Below are positions 34,062 through 45,450 of a stretch of 64,000 nt of DNA, piece after piece. The translations under genes were made by a program, and so were the position numbers. Position 1 is the stretch's first letter. Each line of letters starts with the position of its first letter. The notes beneath the pieces are model-generated. The model had not been told where the DNA came from and did no database searches. It worked only from the letters and a program-made list of their open reading frames with translations. The stretch is from Pararge aegeria. Taxonomy: Eukaryota > Arthropoda > Insecta > Lepidoptera > Nymphalidae. Location: assembly GCF_905163445.1 (NCBI RefSeq), contig NC_053200.1, forward strand, positions 10,850,001-10,914,000, read 5' to 3'.

Positions 34062-34205
34062 TTAAACTTATTTGCTATACTCTGCGAAAAGCAGGAGAAT
34101 CTGTATGGTGTAATTTATAATTTCTTCAATCCTTATACTCCATTTTCGCTCCGAAACGGGAGCATCCTCAGGAGATATTAACTTTACAATGAATAATTGT
34201 TTAGG
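34062..34205. repeat. Repeat G, copy 3
   Basis: TTGCTATACTCTGCGAAAAG, AATCCTTATACTCCATTTTC and GAGCATCCTCAGGAGATATT. The CACACCAAACAGATC piece is deleted. Confidence 0.7.
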
Positions 34206-34699
34206 TTAACTCAGATCAACTCAACGAAACAAAAAAATCAATAATTACAATTCAAATTCAATTAAACATACATTTTACAACTCTAAAAGCGCCAATATAA
34301 TAACCTTGATAACAGTTTCCTTTTTGTGCCTTTCGGAGTAGAGACTTTAGGGCCGGCCGTAGGGACCAGTGGCTCGAGAGCTTGTTAAAGAACTATCAAG
34401 AAGACTTAACGAGTCTACCGGCGATAAAGCTGAATGCTGAGCTAAAGCTAGAATGACCAAACTTGTTCTTTGGCCAAGATAGCAGTTATCTTTGCCAAAT
34501 AATTAGTTTGGCCATTTAAAGAGCCTAGGCCTTAGGCTCTATGGCTCGCTGTAGGCTATCGCTACATGTTAGCGTTTAGTTTTCAAGGAATTGAAAAATA
34601 AAACCCGTGCCAATTATGCTCGCCTTTAAACACCTTAACCGATCGCAACTTTATATAGAGATAGATTGGATTCTGGCAGAACCAACAGCTTTTTGACGA

Positions 34700-35119
34700 C
34701 TTCCCTGGCACAGCGGTAATCACTGTGGTATTAAGTGAGAGGACCCCGGTTCTAACCCTGGCAGCGGAAATTTGGATTATTTCTGTTTTTTTTTATCTGT
34801 GTGGAAGCTTTGGCCGTTGCTAGTTACTACCCTATCGTCACCTAGCCCCAAAGTAAGCTTAGCTTGTGTTATGAGTACTAATATGACTGATAAATATTTT
34901 TATGAATAATATACATAAATACTTATAAAATACAGATAAGCACCCAGACACTGAAATCATTAATATTCAGTTGTGGGAATCGATCCCACGGCCTTGGACT
35001 CAGAAAGCAGGGTCGCTGCCCTCTGCGCCAGTCGGCCAATACTCAAACTGCCATACCCCTCGCTGGTTAACTCGCTACAATCTTAGACTGAATCTTCTAC
35101 CACTTGAGATTGCATCCTG
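34700..35119 (+). mobile_element. SINE-C interrupted by SINE-A
   Basis: Head CTTCCCTGGCACAGCGGTAA and TGGCCGTTGCTAGTTACTAC, then the SINE-A at 34841-35040, then CTGCCATACCCCTCGCTGGT. Confidence 0.65.
34841..35040 (-). mobile_element. SINE-A inserted in a SINE-C copy
   Basis: The minus strand runs from a tRNA-like head (GACTGGCGCAGAGGGCAGC) to the TTTGGGGCTAGG body segment. The tail is missing. Both flanks (34700-34840 and 35041-35119) are parts of one SINE-C. Confidence 0.75.
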
Positions 35120-35524
35120 AGGGTTCCCAAAACATCAAACGACGTCCAATTGTTTTGAAATAATCCTGACGATCGGTCATGCCTAAAACGTGTATTAGCA
35201 TTTCTATTTGGGAACGTGTAAAAAAGTTAGGAGGCTTGTTACTTCAACTTTTGGTCCTTCAGTGTTCGTTAATAATCCGAAATACGCCCTAATACCCTTT
35301 GTTAGGGCAATTGTGATCCGGCAGCTTTATTTGCGCGTCATCAGTATACTGAATCGCGATAGGTGTACAATGTACATTCCTCCAATACTCGATCCGGTAT
35401 CGGATCATCCACATTCTAATTTTCACCAAGGGTATTGGATGAATGAGGGCGACGGAATTTTAAATGGGATTACTAGGTCAAGTGTGGTATCGTTTTTTTT
35501 TTAATGCCACTAGATAATGCAATC

Positions 35525-35630
35525 TAAGAAGGTTAGGCTAAGGCTATTTTGTTAGGGGTACGGCAGTTATATTACAGCCCTACATGTCCCTAATCGGTGT
35601 GTACACGGCATCGAATGCTAAATCAATGTG
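35525..35630 (-). mobile_element. SINE-C 3' fragment
   Basis: Antisense TTTTGTTAGGGGTACGGCAG, TTATATTACAGCCCTACATG and TCCCTAATCGGTGTG. Confidence 0.5.
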
Positions 35631-35634
35631 CACG

Positions 35635-36690
35635 TCTTTATCGGTGGAGTGTAACGAACCACGTTCGATGCCTTCCACCGGACCTATCGTATAAAAAAAC
35701 TTAAATTTATAAAGCGAATAATAGAGATAAACTTTTTTAAATTACCAATAATAATCCTTTACACATTAACATAGCCAGGCGGCTTGAAGGGGTCAAAAAT
35801 TTATTATATAATCATTCAAAACGTTTCCTGCTAGGGTCTGTTTTCTTACGTCACTTATAACACGAATATTCCTTCAACTTTATTTAATTTATTGATTTAA
35901 TTTATTAAAACATGCACTGCTGTAATGTACACTTATATAAATAATAATAATAAAATCCTTCATTGCCATGCTCTATTGTTAGTAAAAGTTCTTGAACTAC
36001 GTAATCACCGCTTAATTATTTAACAGCCGCGTCGCCAGTTGTGTTATTTTTATGATAAAAAGTTATAAATTTTAATAAAAAAATTAAAAATAAAGAACAA
36101 ATAAAACGAAAACAAGAACATATTTAACATTAAATAGGTGTAAAGTAATTGTAAAAAAAAAAACAAAAATCGATGATTGAAAAAAGTAACTAAAAATATA
36201 ATTGACAGTGGTACTCCACTTTAAAAAATCTAAAGATACGTATCCAATATACGGAATATAGTTCGGAACCTGTTATTTGCTAATCGACCATTACACATTC
36301 TAACACATAGTACTCTTAAATCACTCGGTCTCGTAGTCATTTATAGACACTCAAGTTTCCCACTGAGCACGTACAGTAAACGGCCATAAGTCCAGTAGCG
36401 TCTTAACGATAGTTTTCGCATGGCTGGGTCAGTGCTTATCTCTGTGTGTAATGTTTCAACGCGTAATTATTGCATTATTATTGGCAGGTGTTTTAGTATC
36501 ATGTATAAGATTGCGGTACTGATAGACCAACGGCTGTGATAGCCGTCCCCGTACGTGAGTTTATCAAGACACACTGAAAAATGGTTAGACGAGAAGGACA
36601 ATTTTTTTTTATACTACTAATTGACAGATCAAATTCCCAATCCTGATCCTAACCTGACCTGATACTAAGTGCAAAACCGCCATCTATAAA
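35635..36690. other. No gene seen
   Basis: Very AT-rich with A-runs near 36060 and 36150. Confidence 0.45.
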
Positions 36691-36694
36691 CAGA

Positions 36695-36830
36695 AAAACA
36701 ACTCGCAGGGCAGGCAGAGAACACGTTCTACCAAAAACCCGCCCTTTGTCCATCAACCATGTGCCTGTAGTGACACCAGCAACCACGTCCTTGGCGGCAG
36801 AAATAAGCATGGCGGTAGCACTTTTAAAAA
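36695..36830 (-). repeat. Repeat F, copy 2
   Basis: The minus strand reads GCCATGCTTATTTCTGCCGC, GGTGTCACTACAGGCACATG and GATGGACAAAGGGCGG. Confidence 0.6.
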
Positions 36831-36853
36831 CCAGCTCTATCAAAAACCGCTAC

Positions 36854-37054
36854 TTAAATTAGTTGAGGCATTCCGATTCCGACACCAACTCTAATCCCAA
36901 CCCCACTTGCATCTGGAAGCGCTCCAAACACAAAATTTGCAACCAGAAGGATACAAAAAGGAATAAAAATACAACACAAACTAGGACAACAGTCAGATTC
37001 AAACTCTACCTCGTCTTCATCAGCGAAGACGACGTCCCGAATTTCTGACGACAT
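36854..37054 (-). other. Unassigned 66-codon ORF next to repeat F
   Basis: The minus-strand frame starts with ATG: MSSEIRDVVFADEDEVEFES, then a CCPSLCC cluster and a hydrophobic stretch (IFIPFCILLVANFVFGA) that could span a membrane. It abuts repeat F and may belong to a longer mobile element. I see no splice support and no match in memory. Confidence 0.25.
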
Positions 37055-37902
37055 CCGTATGTGGGATTAAACCCGAGTAAAACCTACCCAACTCTCCAAA
37101 CAACACCCTAAGTCGAGGTTCGAGCTTCGTGCTATTATGATAGAACCGACGACTTATTGTGCTCTCAGAGGCACAGAGGCAAGTTAAAATCAAATTCGAA
37201 CCACCAAAGTCGGACACACATCCAATCACCGAATTGGATCAGCAATGCTAAACCAGTGCTATTGGCTGACCTGCGTTAACGCTACAGTGTCCCTAAATAA
37301 CCAAAATTAATTTGAACATTTGCTTAGAAAAGCTTAAAAACACCATTAAAAAAACTAAAAAAACAAGATGCCAGTCAATTATATAATTTCAACGAAACCG
37401 TTTACATCGGTGTAGACAACTATAATTTACATGGTACTTTTAAGCGAATTTATAGCAATCATAAGGTATAATAAGACGACACTTAAGAACAAAATCAAAA
37501 AACCATTAGACCTTTAATTCCATTTCTTACTGACTAGACAGTTATAAAAACTAAAACACATTATAATTCAGAAAGATAAAAATGTCGTGCTTAGTAAAGC
37601 AATTATATTATGTTGCTCTAAGTTACATCGAAATTAAATATGCGACATAAAATGAAAATAAAATCAAAGATGAGAAGATCGTTGCTTCATAAATCAATCT
37701 TGTATTTTTTTCTATTATAGCGTAATCGATTTTTTTTTTAATTTAATATATAATAAAAAACTAATTTTAAAACCAACACAACACAACACAAAGCGTAGGG
37801 AGCGACGTAAGTGTCCATGGAAATAAATTGTTATGAAAAAGAAGTTGCAGCTTCTTACTATTCCTACATAGAGACAAACGCTAGGAATAATCCTTATCCT
37901 TA

Positions 37903-38318
37903 TCCTTACTAATATTATAAATGTCAATGTAAGTTTGTTTGTTACTCTTTCACGCAAAAACTACTTTACCAATCCTCATGAAACTTTGTACACAAATTCT
38001 TGGAAGTGTGAGAAGTATTCAAGGATACTTTTTATTCCGACATTAAGCTCGGTTCCTTTGGGAGAGGGATGAGTGTTTGACAATTTTACACCATAACTCC
38101 GACAAATTATAACCGATTTAAATAATTATTTTTATACTATAGAGGTTATTATATGTGTTTAATTTTGCCCAAACTGTGGTTGGAGATAGATAACAGAACT
38201 CCTCAACGGACAGCAACAAACCCCTCATTTAAGGCTTAGTGATACTGAATACTTTAATTTTTCTTAGGTCTACAACTAAATCTAAACAAACGCAGACGAA
38301 GTCGCGGGCAACAGCTAG
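37903..38318 (+). mobile_element. Non-autonomous Helitron-like element 1
   Basis: TACTAATATTATAAATG near the TC start, TTTCACGCAAAAACTACTTT inside, and CGCGGGCAACAGCTAG at the end followed by T. This is the usual lepidopteran short Helitron form. It forms an inverted pair with 39726-40159. Confidence 0.7.
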
Positions 38319-38570
38319 TAAAAAATATAACTAGGTATACCTTACTTACGATTTACACCTTTATGTTCAAGCTTTAATAAAGTTCATGCATGTCCGCATA
38401 GGTATGTATTATTATTATAATTCTTTATATATGGCTAACATATTTGCAAATTCCATTAAGTTAGAAAGGTTCTCATAATTACATTACAACATTCCATTAG
38501 CTTTTTTTTCAAGATTGTGATCGGATTTGCTATAGTTATTACTTCATCGTCATTGGATTTTTAATATTAT

Positions 38571-39062
38571 AATAATAAGAATGAAATAGCTCATACGTAC
38601 ATTTTGTTTTTTCAATCACTTTTAAAAGCAATCTGATTTTTTTTATTACAATGTAATTGTAATAAAAAAAATCAGTTTACATTAGCTGTTTTCAAGCTAT
38701 TGTCGGACATATAGATAGGTGATGACTTAGACCGATTCGTCACCAACACCGGCTTCCCGTGTAGCTAGGACCTCCCAATAATAAGAATGAAATACTTCAT
38801 ACGTACATTTTGTTTTTTCAATCACTTTTAAAAGCAATCTGATTTTTTTTATTACAATGTAATTGTAATAAAAAAAATCAGTTTACATTAGCTGTTTTCA
38901 AGCTATTGTCGGACATATAGATAGGTGATGACTTAGACCGATTCGTCACCAACACCGGCTTCCCGTGTAGCTAGGACCTCCCAATAATAAGAATGAAATA
39001 CTTCATACGTACATTTTGTTTTTTCAATCACTTTTAAAAGCAATCTGTTTTTTTTTATTACA
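38571..39062 (+). repeat. 206-bp tandem repeat, about 2.4 units, with internal palindromes
   Basis: Units begin AATAATAAGAATGAAATA at 38571, 38777 and 38983, so the period is exactly 206 bp. Units 1 and 2 differ at about two positions. Each full unit holds a 43-nt palindrome with 20-nt arms around GTA (38633-38675 in unit 1), built on CTGATTTTTTTTATTACAAT. Unit 3 is cut just after the left arm of the palindrome. Confidence 0.9.
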
Positions 39063-39109
39063 ATTACAAGTTTGCCTTGACTGCAGTCTCACCTATTCGT
39101 AAGTGATGA

Positions 39110-39392
39110 TTCAGTTTAAGATGGTTGCGCTAACCAGGTTGCTTCTTTAATAGTTTTTAAATGACAATGTGAGATGGTGATAACAAAAAAAATAACAACC
39201 GACTAAGTTTGTTGTAGGCTTAGACCAGGGCGCGTTGGGAACCCTCGTAGCTTTAGTTTTAAGTTGAGTAATTTATTTATCGCCATCAACTCACTCCTAT
39301 GTCATATTTTACATGTAATGTACGCATCAAAAGTGCCATCTATGTGCCTATTTGAATAAAGAAATATTTGACTTTGACTTTCACTTTGAACC
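39110..39392 (+). mobile_element. LINE family 1, 3' UTR fragment
   Basis: It shares AACCAGGTTGCTTCTTTAAT, the ACCCTCGTAGCTTTAGTTTT block and the TTTGACTTTGACTTT tail with 13600-13830, in the opposite orientation. No coding part is left. Confidence 0.7.
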
Positions 39393-39442
39393 CGGGACCT
39401 CCAATTTAAAGCCACAACGTTCACCGCTGCGCTAGGGAGTTC
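39393..39442 (-). mobile_element. SINE-C head fragment
   Basis: Antisense ACCCGGGACCTCCAATTTAA and AACGTTCACCGCTGCGCTAG, abutting the tail of a LINE family 1 copy. Confidence 0.5.
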
Positions 39443-39725
39443 ATCCACATATTTAAATTACAGGGTTTCTATTTTTAAGACGACATCAGACATCCCGATT
39501 TACAGAGAAACTTTACTTTGTACGCGTGTTCTTATCCGTGAAGCCTCTTTTATCATTACGGGGTTATTTGCCACTAAATTATACTCCTTAAACCAATGAA
39601 TCGAAACATTTATTAGGTGAGTATAGAGTTTAATTTTCCTTAAAAGAGTTGAAGTCTTCTGAGAGTTTAAGTTTCACTTAGCCGGTTTATTTAATGACCT
39701 GTAGGTTTTAAGCTTTTATTTTTTA

Positions 39726-40159
39726 CTAGCTTTTGCCCGCGACTTCGTCTGCGTTTTATTTTGTTTTTTGATGTGTTAAAACAAATTTAGTTGTTGATCT
39801 AAAAAAAATTAAAGTATTCAGTATCGCTAAGCCTTAAATGAGGGGTTTGCTGCTGTCCTCTGGGGAGTTCAGTCCTCTATCCCCAACCACAGTTCGTGCA
39901 AAATTAAACATATATTATAACCTCCATAGTACAAAAAACAAAAATAATTATTGAAATTGGTTATAATTTGTCGGAGTTATGGTGTAAAATCGTCTCCTAA
40001 AAGAACCGAGCTTAATGTCGGGATAAAAAGTAGGTATCCTATATTACTTCTAACACTTCCAAGAATATGTGCACAAAGTTTCATGAGGATCGGTTAAGTA
40101 CTTTTTGCGTGAAAGCGTTACAAACAAACTTACATTGACATTTATAATATTAGTAGGGA
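39726..40159 (-). mobile_element. Non-autonomous Helitron-like element 2, inverted copy
   Basis: The minus strand runs from TCCCTACTAATATTATAAAT through AGTACTTAACCGATCCTCAT to GTCGCGGGCAAAAGCTAG, then T. It is largely alignable with 37903-38318 over its whole length. Confidence 0.7.
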
Positions 40160-40164
40160 TAGGG

Positions 40165-42840
40165 ATCTGCAGTTGCTAGCTACTGATACTTTATTTGTAC
40201 GCTTTATTGATTCAGATATCAAACTTGTACATGAAGTACACGCTTTTAACTAAAAACGATTTCATAATACAGTTTTAACCCTAGTCATTACATTTGAAAA
40301 TATAAACCAAACTTTCGGATTTTAAGGTCTCTAACTTTACAATCCCACAATTTCCGTTTCATCCCTGTGTAAAAAAATGTCTATAACACTCTGTGTTTCA
40401 CAGACGTAAAGTCATAAAACGCTAACATAAACGAACTACTAAAAACGGATCAGCTGTGCCAAAGATTAACCTTTCGGCTGTCGTTCTAAATATAATCATA
40501 AAAGCAATTATTATAAAAGCACACAAACTTATTGATTCTTGTATAATATTTAAATCTATAGATAAACAAGATAACAAAGCTTTTTAACTTTTTTCATTTC
40601 GCTAAAAGTAACGGGACAAAAATAAACGCTTCTTGCATAGATATCGTCTAATATTATGGTCTCGTAAACGGAGATTCAAGCTTTGATACCTTGTTAATCA
40701 ATTTAGGAAATTGTCTTTCCAAATTGGGTCAAGCCTGGTTATTTGAGTAGGAGGCTTTGATGAGCCTTACCGCTAAAACCATACTGTGAAGCATTCAAAC
40801 ATCAACTGAGATATCTTCTAGAAGCCAATTAGTCTGAATCCCAACCTCGGAGAAATCTTTTTATAGGTAAAATTGCTTCTAAGATTTGTTTCAACGATTC
40901 AAACAGGTTTGTATAGCGCTTTAGGAATCGCGTGTATTCAATGCAGTACTCTTAATACCTATTAATATCATTCTTTTACGCAGCAAAAACGACTCTTAAA
41001 CAATACCTACAATTTTTATCACCGTCAGTAAGTTTTTGTTACGCTTTGATAAAGTGTTTGTGGTTTTAAATTAATAAGAAAATCAATCTTAAATTTAGTC
41101 TTCTCCTTTAGCTACTCTTTTTTAGCAAAAAAATATACAATATAGTACGCTGATTCATTTTAGTACTACGAAATTAATGTTTTCCCCTGTCACTATTTTT
41201 TAAATATAAAAAAAAATAATAAATAAATTATAGTAATTTGACGTAATTTTTACACACTTTTTATTAGCTTCACAGTTTATAGGTATGTTTGTAACCGACC
41301 CATTTGGACTTGATTTTGACCCTTTTCAAACGGTTCGTTCAAGCTTTGTGGATATATCAAGGACAATACACTATTTTTATAAGATTACTTCATTTTTCCA
41401 TTTGCAAAATAATATTTTTGTTAATTTATATAACTTTCATCTATAGTCGATAAAGCGGGAATTAAGTTCATTTTAATTTCAAACCATTATCTTTGGTGGA
41501 TTTCTTTAATATTAATAAACTTGATAGTGAATGGGTTCCATTAGTTTTGCTCTAATTAAAATAATAGTTAGAACAAAACTGATGACTAACATAGGCATAG
41601 AATCCTAATTCGTCCAGCAAGAACTTGATACCAATGCACTGCTTGACAGCTACATCGATCTTTACCAAACCAGAGATAGCCCAAAAGCCCCCGTTAAAAA
41701 AGTTAAAAAAACAGAAACAAATGCGGACTTACCCGCAAGCAAAGACTAGTGCATCTATCAAGCGTCAATCATTCCTGCAAGCGTAATATTTACGACACGT
41801 CAGGAACGTCCCACAATTACTGTCAAACAAGTTTACCGGGAGTCCGGACTAGCATGTTGCGGTGAAGTCAACAAAACGGATCCCACAGTCAAGTTTATAA
41901 CTCATGCTCGAATGAGCGTAATTGTCAAAAATCGTCGCCACGCATTTTACTTACGAGTAAAAGTTTTAAAATTAACTTATGGCGTTTTGATATCATTAGA
42001 GAACTTAAACGTAAGTTCCGTTTAGGTCCCCAAACGCATTGAAGCAACGCATTGATACAAATATGTGCCCAGCAGTTGGTTGTTAATAGGATAAGGATTA
42101 AGATAATGATATTTACTTGAAAACTTTCGATAAGGGCAACGGTTCATATAACTAAATTAGACTATTAACTTGAAAAGCGCAGACTAGAAAATGACAGAAT
42201 GATTTTGTCTAGAGAAATACTATTAGAATATCTATGAAATCTAGAAGATAACTGAATGTACTATGTCAAAAACTGGTCATAAATAATCAAACAGTTTGTT
42301 AAAATTCAAATAGATAGTACATTAGTAAGGTTCTATAAAGCATCGCGTCGCGAAAAGCGTTCCAACTAAACAAAACTAAAGTTCTCCCGCGACACACTTT
42401 TCACACAAAATAATAAAACTTAACATCAGTTAAATCTGAATAAATCTGAATGAGTATTTGAACCATGAAAACAAAGAGCCATAGAAATTGTGGCGAAGCT
42501 TTCAACAAAACAATCCAATGAGCTGGTTTTTTCTTTCATCATAATTCATTTTAGTTGTAAAAAAATTGCAAAATCAACCCGTCCACCACGGCTGGACGGA
42601 CTCCTCCAATTAGGTATTGTTAGACCTTTCTTTCCAATATTACATAACCGTCTAAGGACATTCTTTCCATTATGAATGACCGTAATACCTATTAATAGTC
42701 AGTGAACCGTAAAAGAAGTTCTATAAATAGATTCAGCTCACGCACTCATTCAACGTGAGCTTAACTTGTGGTAGCGAAAGCTAAAGTTAGGATCGCGTCG
42801 CGGACAATGGGAGTTTTCTGAGAATTAACCTTACGTGAAG
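40165..42840. other. No gene seen (2.7 kb)
   Basis: AT-rich, no recognised repeat copy and no coding frame. The most featureless stretch of the window. Confidence 0.5.
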
Positions 42841-42920
42841 TCGTTAGCTCCTTTAATGTATCTTGGCACCTTGGAGGCACATGTCCCGTTATATAACATA
42901 TGGGATCGAGGATCACTCAC

Positions 42921-43250
42921 CGGACACCGGTGCTTACTGCATCGATTATGTCACCGCTCAGCTGACGGTGCACAACGTGAGGAAGGCTCGATTTTATCAG
43001 TCGATACAGATCGGCCGGTTCCGCGAGCGTTCGCGTTTCGCGGCGGTGTGGATTAGCGCGTGGGTCGTACGCGGGGTCGATGGAGGAAGGGGCTCGGAGG
43101 CTGCAGAGTCGCCGTGCGGATGGTTACATAAGTCGCGAGCGGGAGCGAGGACACGTGTAGCCCCTCTGGGGCGTGAGTCGCGACTAGCGGAGGCTCGGGC
43201 GCCGCCCCGCGCCATTGAGCCAGGTATAGAGCCTCCATGTCTCTTGCATT
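42921..43250 (-). promoter_or_regulatory. Second CpG-rich block with a minus-strand donor, probable first exon
   Basis: A GC- and CpG-rich stretch ends at TCCG|GTGAGT on the minus strand. One minus frame is open for about 73 codons up to that donor and ends in LYRLIKSSLPHVVHRQ and DIIDAVSTGVR. It has no ATG. Two other minus frames start with ATG inside the block but stop before the donor. A TATA-like ATTATAAA lies upstream on the minus strand near 43280. The plus strand also has a 150-codon open frame here, so strand and coding status are not certain. A leader exon with an internal promoter is my preferred reading. Confidence 0.35.
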
Positions 43251-43302
43251 CCCGAGACTGTCTAACTCCCAATGTTTATAATCAATCTTATCCTAAATCT
43301 TC

Positions 43303-43400
43303 AGATGGCAGATGAATTTAGTAGTGCTATCCTTATCTACGGGAAAGAGTGTAAATAGGATAGCGCTACTTAATTAATTAATTAATTAAATCTGTCATCT
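43303..43400. mobile_element. 98-bp foldback MITE
   Basis: AGATGGCAGAT and ATCTGTCATCT at the ends, and GTAGTGCTATCCT (43321-43333) against AGGATAGCGCTAC (43357-43369) inside, form a two-part hairpin with one mismatch in each arm. (TAAT)n lies in the right arm. Confidence 0.6.
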
Positions 43401-43504
43401 CTCCAGATGATTTTGGATTTAATTGCTTATTAATTTTGGACGTAAGTTAATATACTTCAAATTACATTCAATAAATTCACTAACATAGAGCAAGTTAGAC
43501 AGAG

Positions 43505-43615
43505 GGTGAGGGTGAAAAGCAAGCGGCCCAGGACCGTGTATTCCCTAACTCCCTACAAAAGACCTATGTCCAGCAGTGGATGTCAATTTGTTGAGGTGAT
43601 GATGATGATGATGAG
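43505..43615 (+). mobile_element. RTE-type LINE 3' end with (GAT)n tail
   Basis: AAGCGGCCCAGGACCGTGTA then CCTATGTCCAGCAGTGGATG correspond to the AAQDR...AYVQQW ending. The fragment ends in GATGATGATGATGATGA. Confidence 0.55.
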
Positions 43616-43699
43616 ATAGAGGGTACAATTTGGTTGCCTAATCACTACATTCCGATTTCTTCCCGCCAACCAAAGGTTTGCAAGGACATAGCTATAGAA

Positions 43700-44100
43700 G
43701 CAAGATAGGTGGTAAGATGACTACATATTTACATTTAAGTAAATTTAAAAAAAATTGTTTAAACTTGAGAAACCTGATTATCTAGTGCTCTCAGGAAAAA
43801 TGGACTAGAAAACTGTAATTATAAAATTGATAACAATTGTTATTTCTTTACTCTTAATAAAACCCTACAACGGAGTAAAAAAAAACCCCAGAATAGTCTC
43901 ACTATAGACTAGGATTCATGGTAACCCTAACGCTACCACCAGACGATTAAATAGCCTTCACATCTGTGAATGCTCTGCGGGGCTAATACACCTTAAGCGA
44001 TCCGATTCAAGGATTACTGGACGTAATAATATTACTATGTCAGGACATACGCTGCATACTGATATTTTATATATATTCAATAAAATATATAAAATACCAG
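43700..44100. other. No gene seen
   Basis: AT-rich, ending in a TATATATTCAATAAAATATA hairpin-like run near 44075. Confidence 0.4.
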
Positions 44101-44103
44101 TTA

Positions 44104-44215
44104 GAGGTACGTTACCCCTAACTGGCATCGTACCGGAACTCTAAATCCCTTGACGGGACGTCTTCCCCGGTGGGGTGGTAACTAGCCACGGCCACATTTA
44201 AAGTACCTAATTAGA
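44104..44215 (-). mobile_element. SINE-C middle fragment
   Basis: Antisense GTTACCCCTAACTGGCATCG, GTACCGGAACTCTAAATCCC and GGTAACTAGCCACGGCC. Confidence 0.55.
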
Positions 44216-44339
44216 CAATTTTTTAAATGAACTTGCCAAATACAACGTTATAATAAAATCTCATTCATTCACTATTGGACCTTGATGACATTGAAATTGT
44301 ATTACACAAATACACACTCCACGTTGCATTCTTTAATAA

Positions 44340-44680
44340 AAAAATGGATCTTGAATGAAGAGGTGATCCACGTTCTTGTAATAACAATCCGTGCCAACAA
44401 ATTTGACACTTCAATGAAGAGGTGTCAAATAAAACGTGTTAAAAATATTTCGTGAACAATGAAATTATGATAACAATTAAAAGCTGCCACACACAAACTC
44501 ACTCACACATAACCAAACGAGAGCGCGCATGCAGTTCTTGAATGATGAGGTCTTAGTAATGAAAATGCTACAAAGCACTCACTATAACTGATGAAATTGA
44601 AATCGTATAACACGCAAAAGGTCATAGCAGAAAATTTGGAATTTTACATTTCTTGAATGAAGAAGTGTCAACTACAACGT
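44340..44680 (+). repeat. Dispersed TTGAATGAAGARGTG motif, four copies
   Basis: CTTGAATGAAGAGGTG (44351), CTTCAATGAAGAGGTGTCAA (44410), CTTGAATGATGAGGTC (44537) and CTTGAATGAAGAAGTGTCAA (44653). The third copy is the most diverged. Between them, ACGTTACAAAACATTTCGTG-type pieces also recur. Confidence 0.5.
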
Positions 44681-44889
44681 TACAAAACATTTCGTGTACA
44701 GTCTCTATAACTACACTCAAACACTTACTCACAGTCGTAAAAATTGGCGTTAAATTTGACAGTTTTTGACGTCACATAAAATATTTTACGCGAAGTAATG
44801 ATTGCAATGTTTGTCTGCCAAGCAAAAAAAGTTACTGAAATACTCGTATTATACAAGCGATAAGGCAGCCTTTACTTTAAGTTATATTT

Positions 44890-44929
44890 CCTTATATAAT
44901 ATGTTGTTATGTCAACACATTATATAAGG
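44890..44929. repeat. 40-nt inverted repeat
   Basis: CCTTATATAATATGTTG and CAACACATTATATAAGG are 17-nt arms with one mismatch around a 6-nt loop. Confidence 0.7.
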
Positions 44930-45244
44930 ACTGAACAGAACTGTGCTCATATCAATAGGCTGGATATTATATTTGCTTATTTAGAGATTGATCGAAATGA
45001 AGGCCAGCTTTGGTGCCAAATATGTTGTACAAAAACCCTTATTTAAACTTAATAGACAGGTCTAGGGCAAAGAGGGCAATCCTTTTTATTAAATAATAAA
45101 AACCAAGCTTCTTAAGCAAAGATATAAAAAAACGAAGGAATACTTCAAATTTTTGTTAAAGGTAACTTTGTCATTTTATCGAGAACATGTTACCGAATCG
45201 TATAAAGCAGGCAACCATTTAGTCAGAAATAAGGGCAACAATCA

Positions 45245-45450
45245 TCAATAGCCCATAACAGTCAACTACTGGAGTTAAGGGATCAAGTCCCAACGCGAGG
45301 ATTTGACCATAATCACCACGCTAGGCAGACGAGTTGGTGATCTTAGTAGATCGACATAGTAGCATAGAGGACGCTCCTGCCCGCTCTCCGTTATAATCCC
45401 TTACTCGCCTCGTACGACATCCGCGGCGGTAAGAAACTGAGGTGGTGACA
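45245..45450 (-). mobile_element. Repeat D, decayed
   Basis: Antisense CATAATCACCACGCTAGGCA, GTAGATCGACATAGTAGCAT, TTACTCGCCTCGTACGACAT and a CCGCGG remnant. Confidence 0.55.

Noticed and set aside
42863..43315. 150-codon plus-strand ORF
   Set aside because: GC-rich DNA keeps several frames open on both strands. No recognisable domain, and the better splice donor is on the minus strand.
44890..44929. microRNA precursor
   Set aside because: Arms of 17 nt and a 6-nt loop are too short for a normal precursor.
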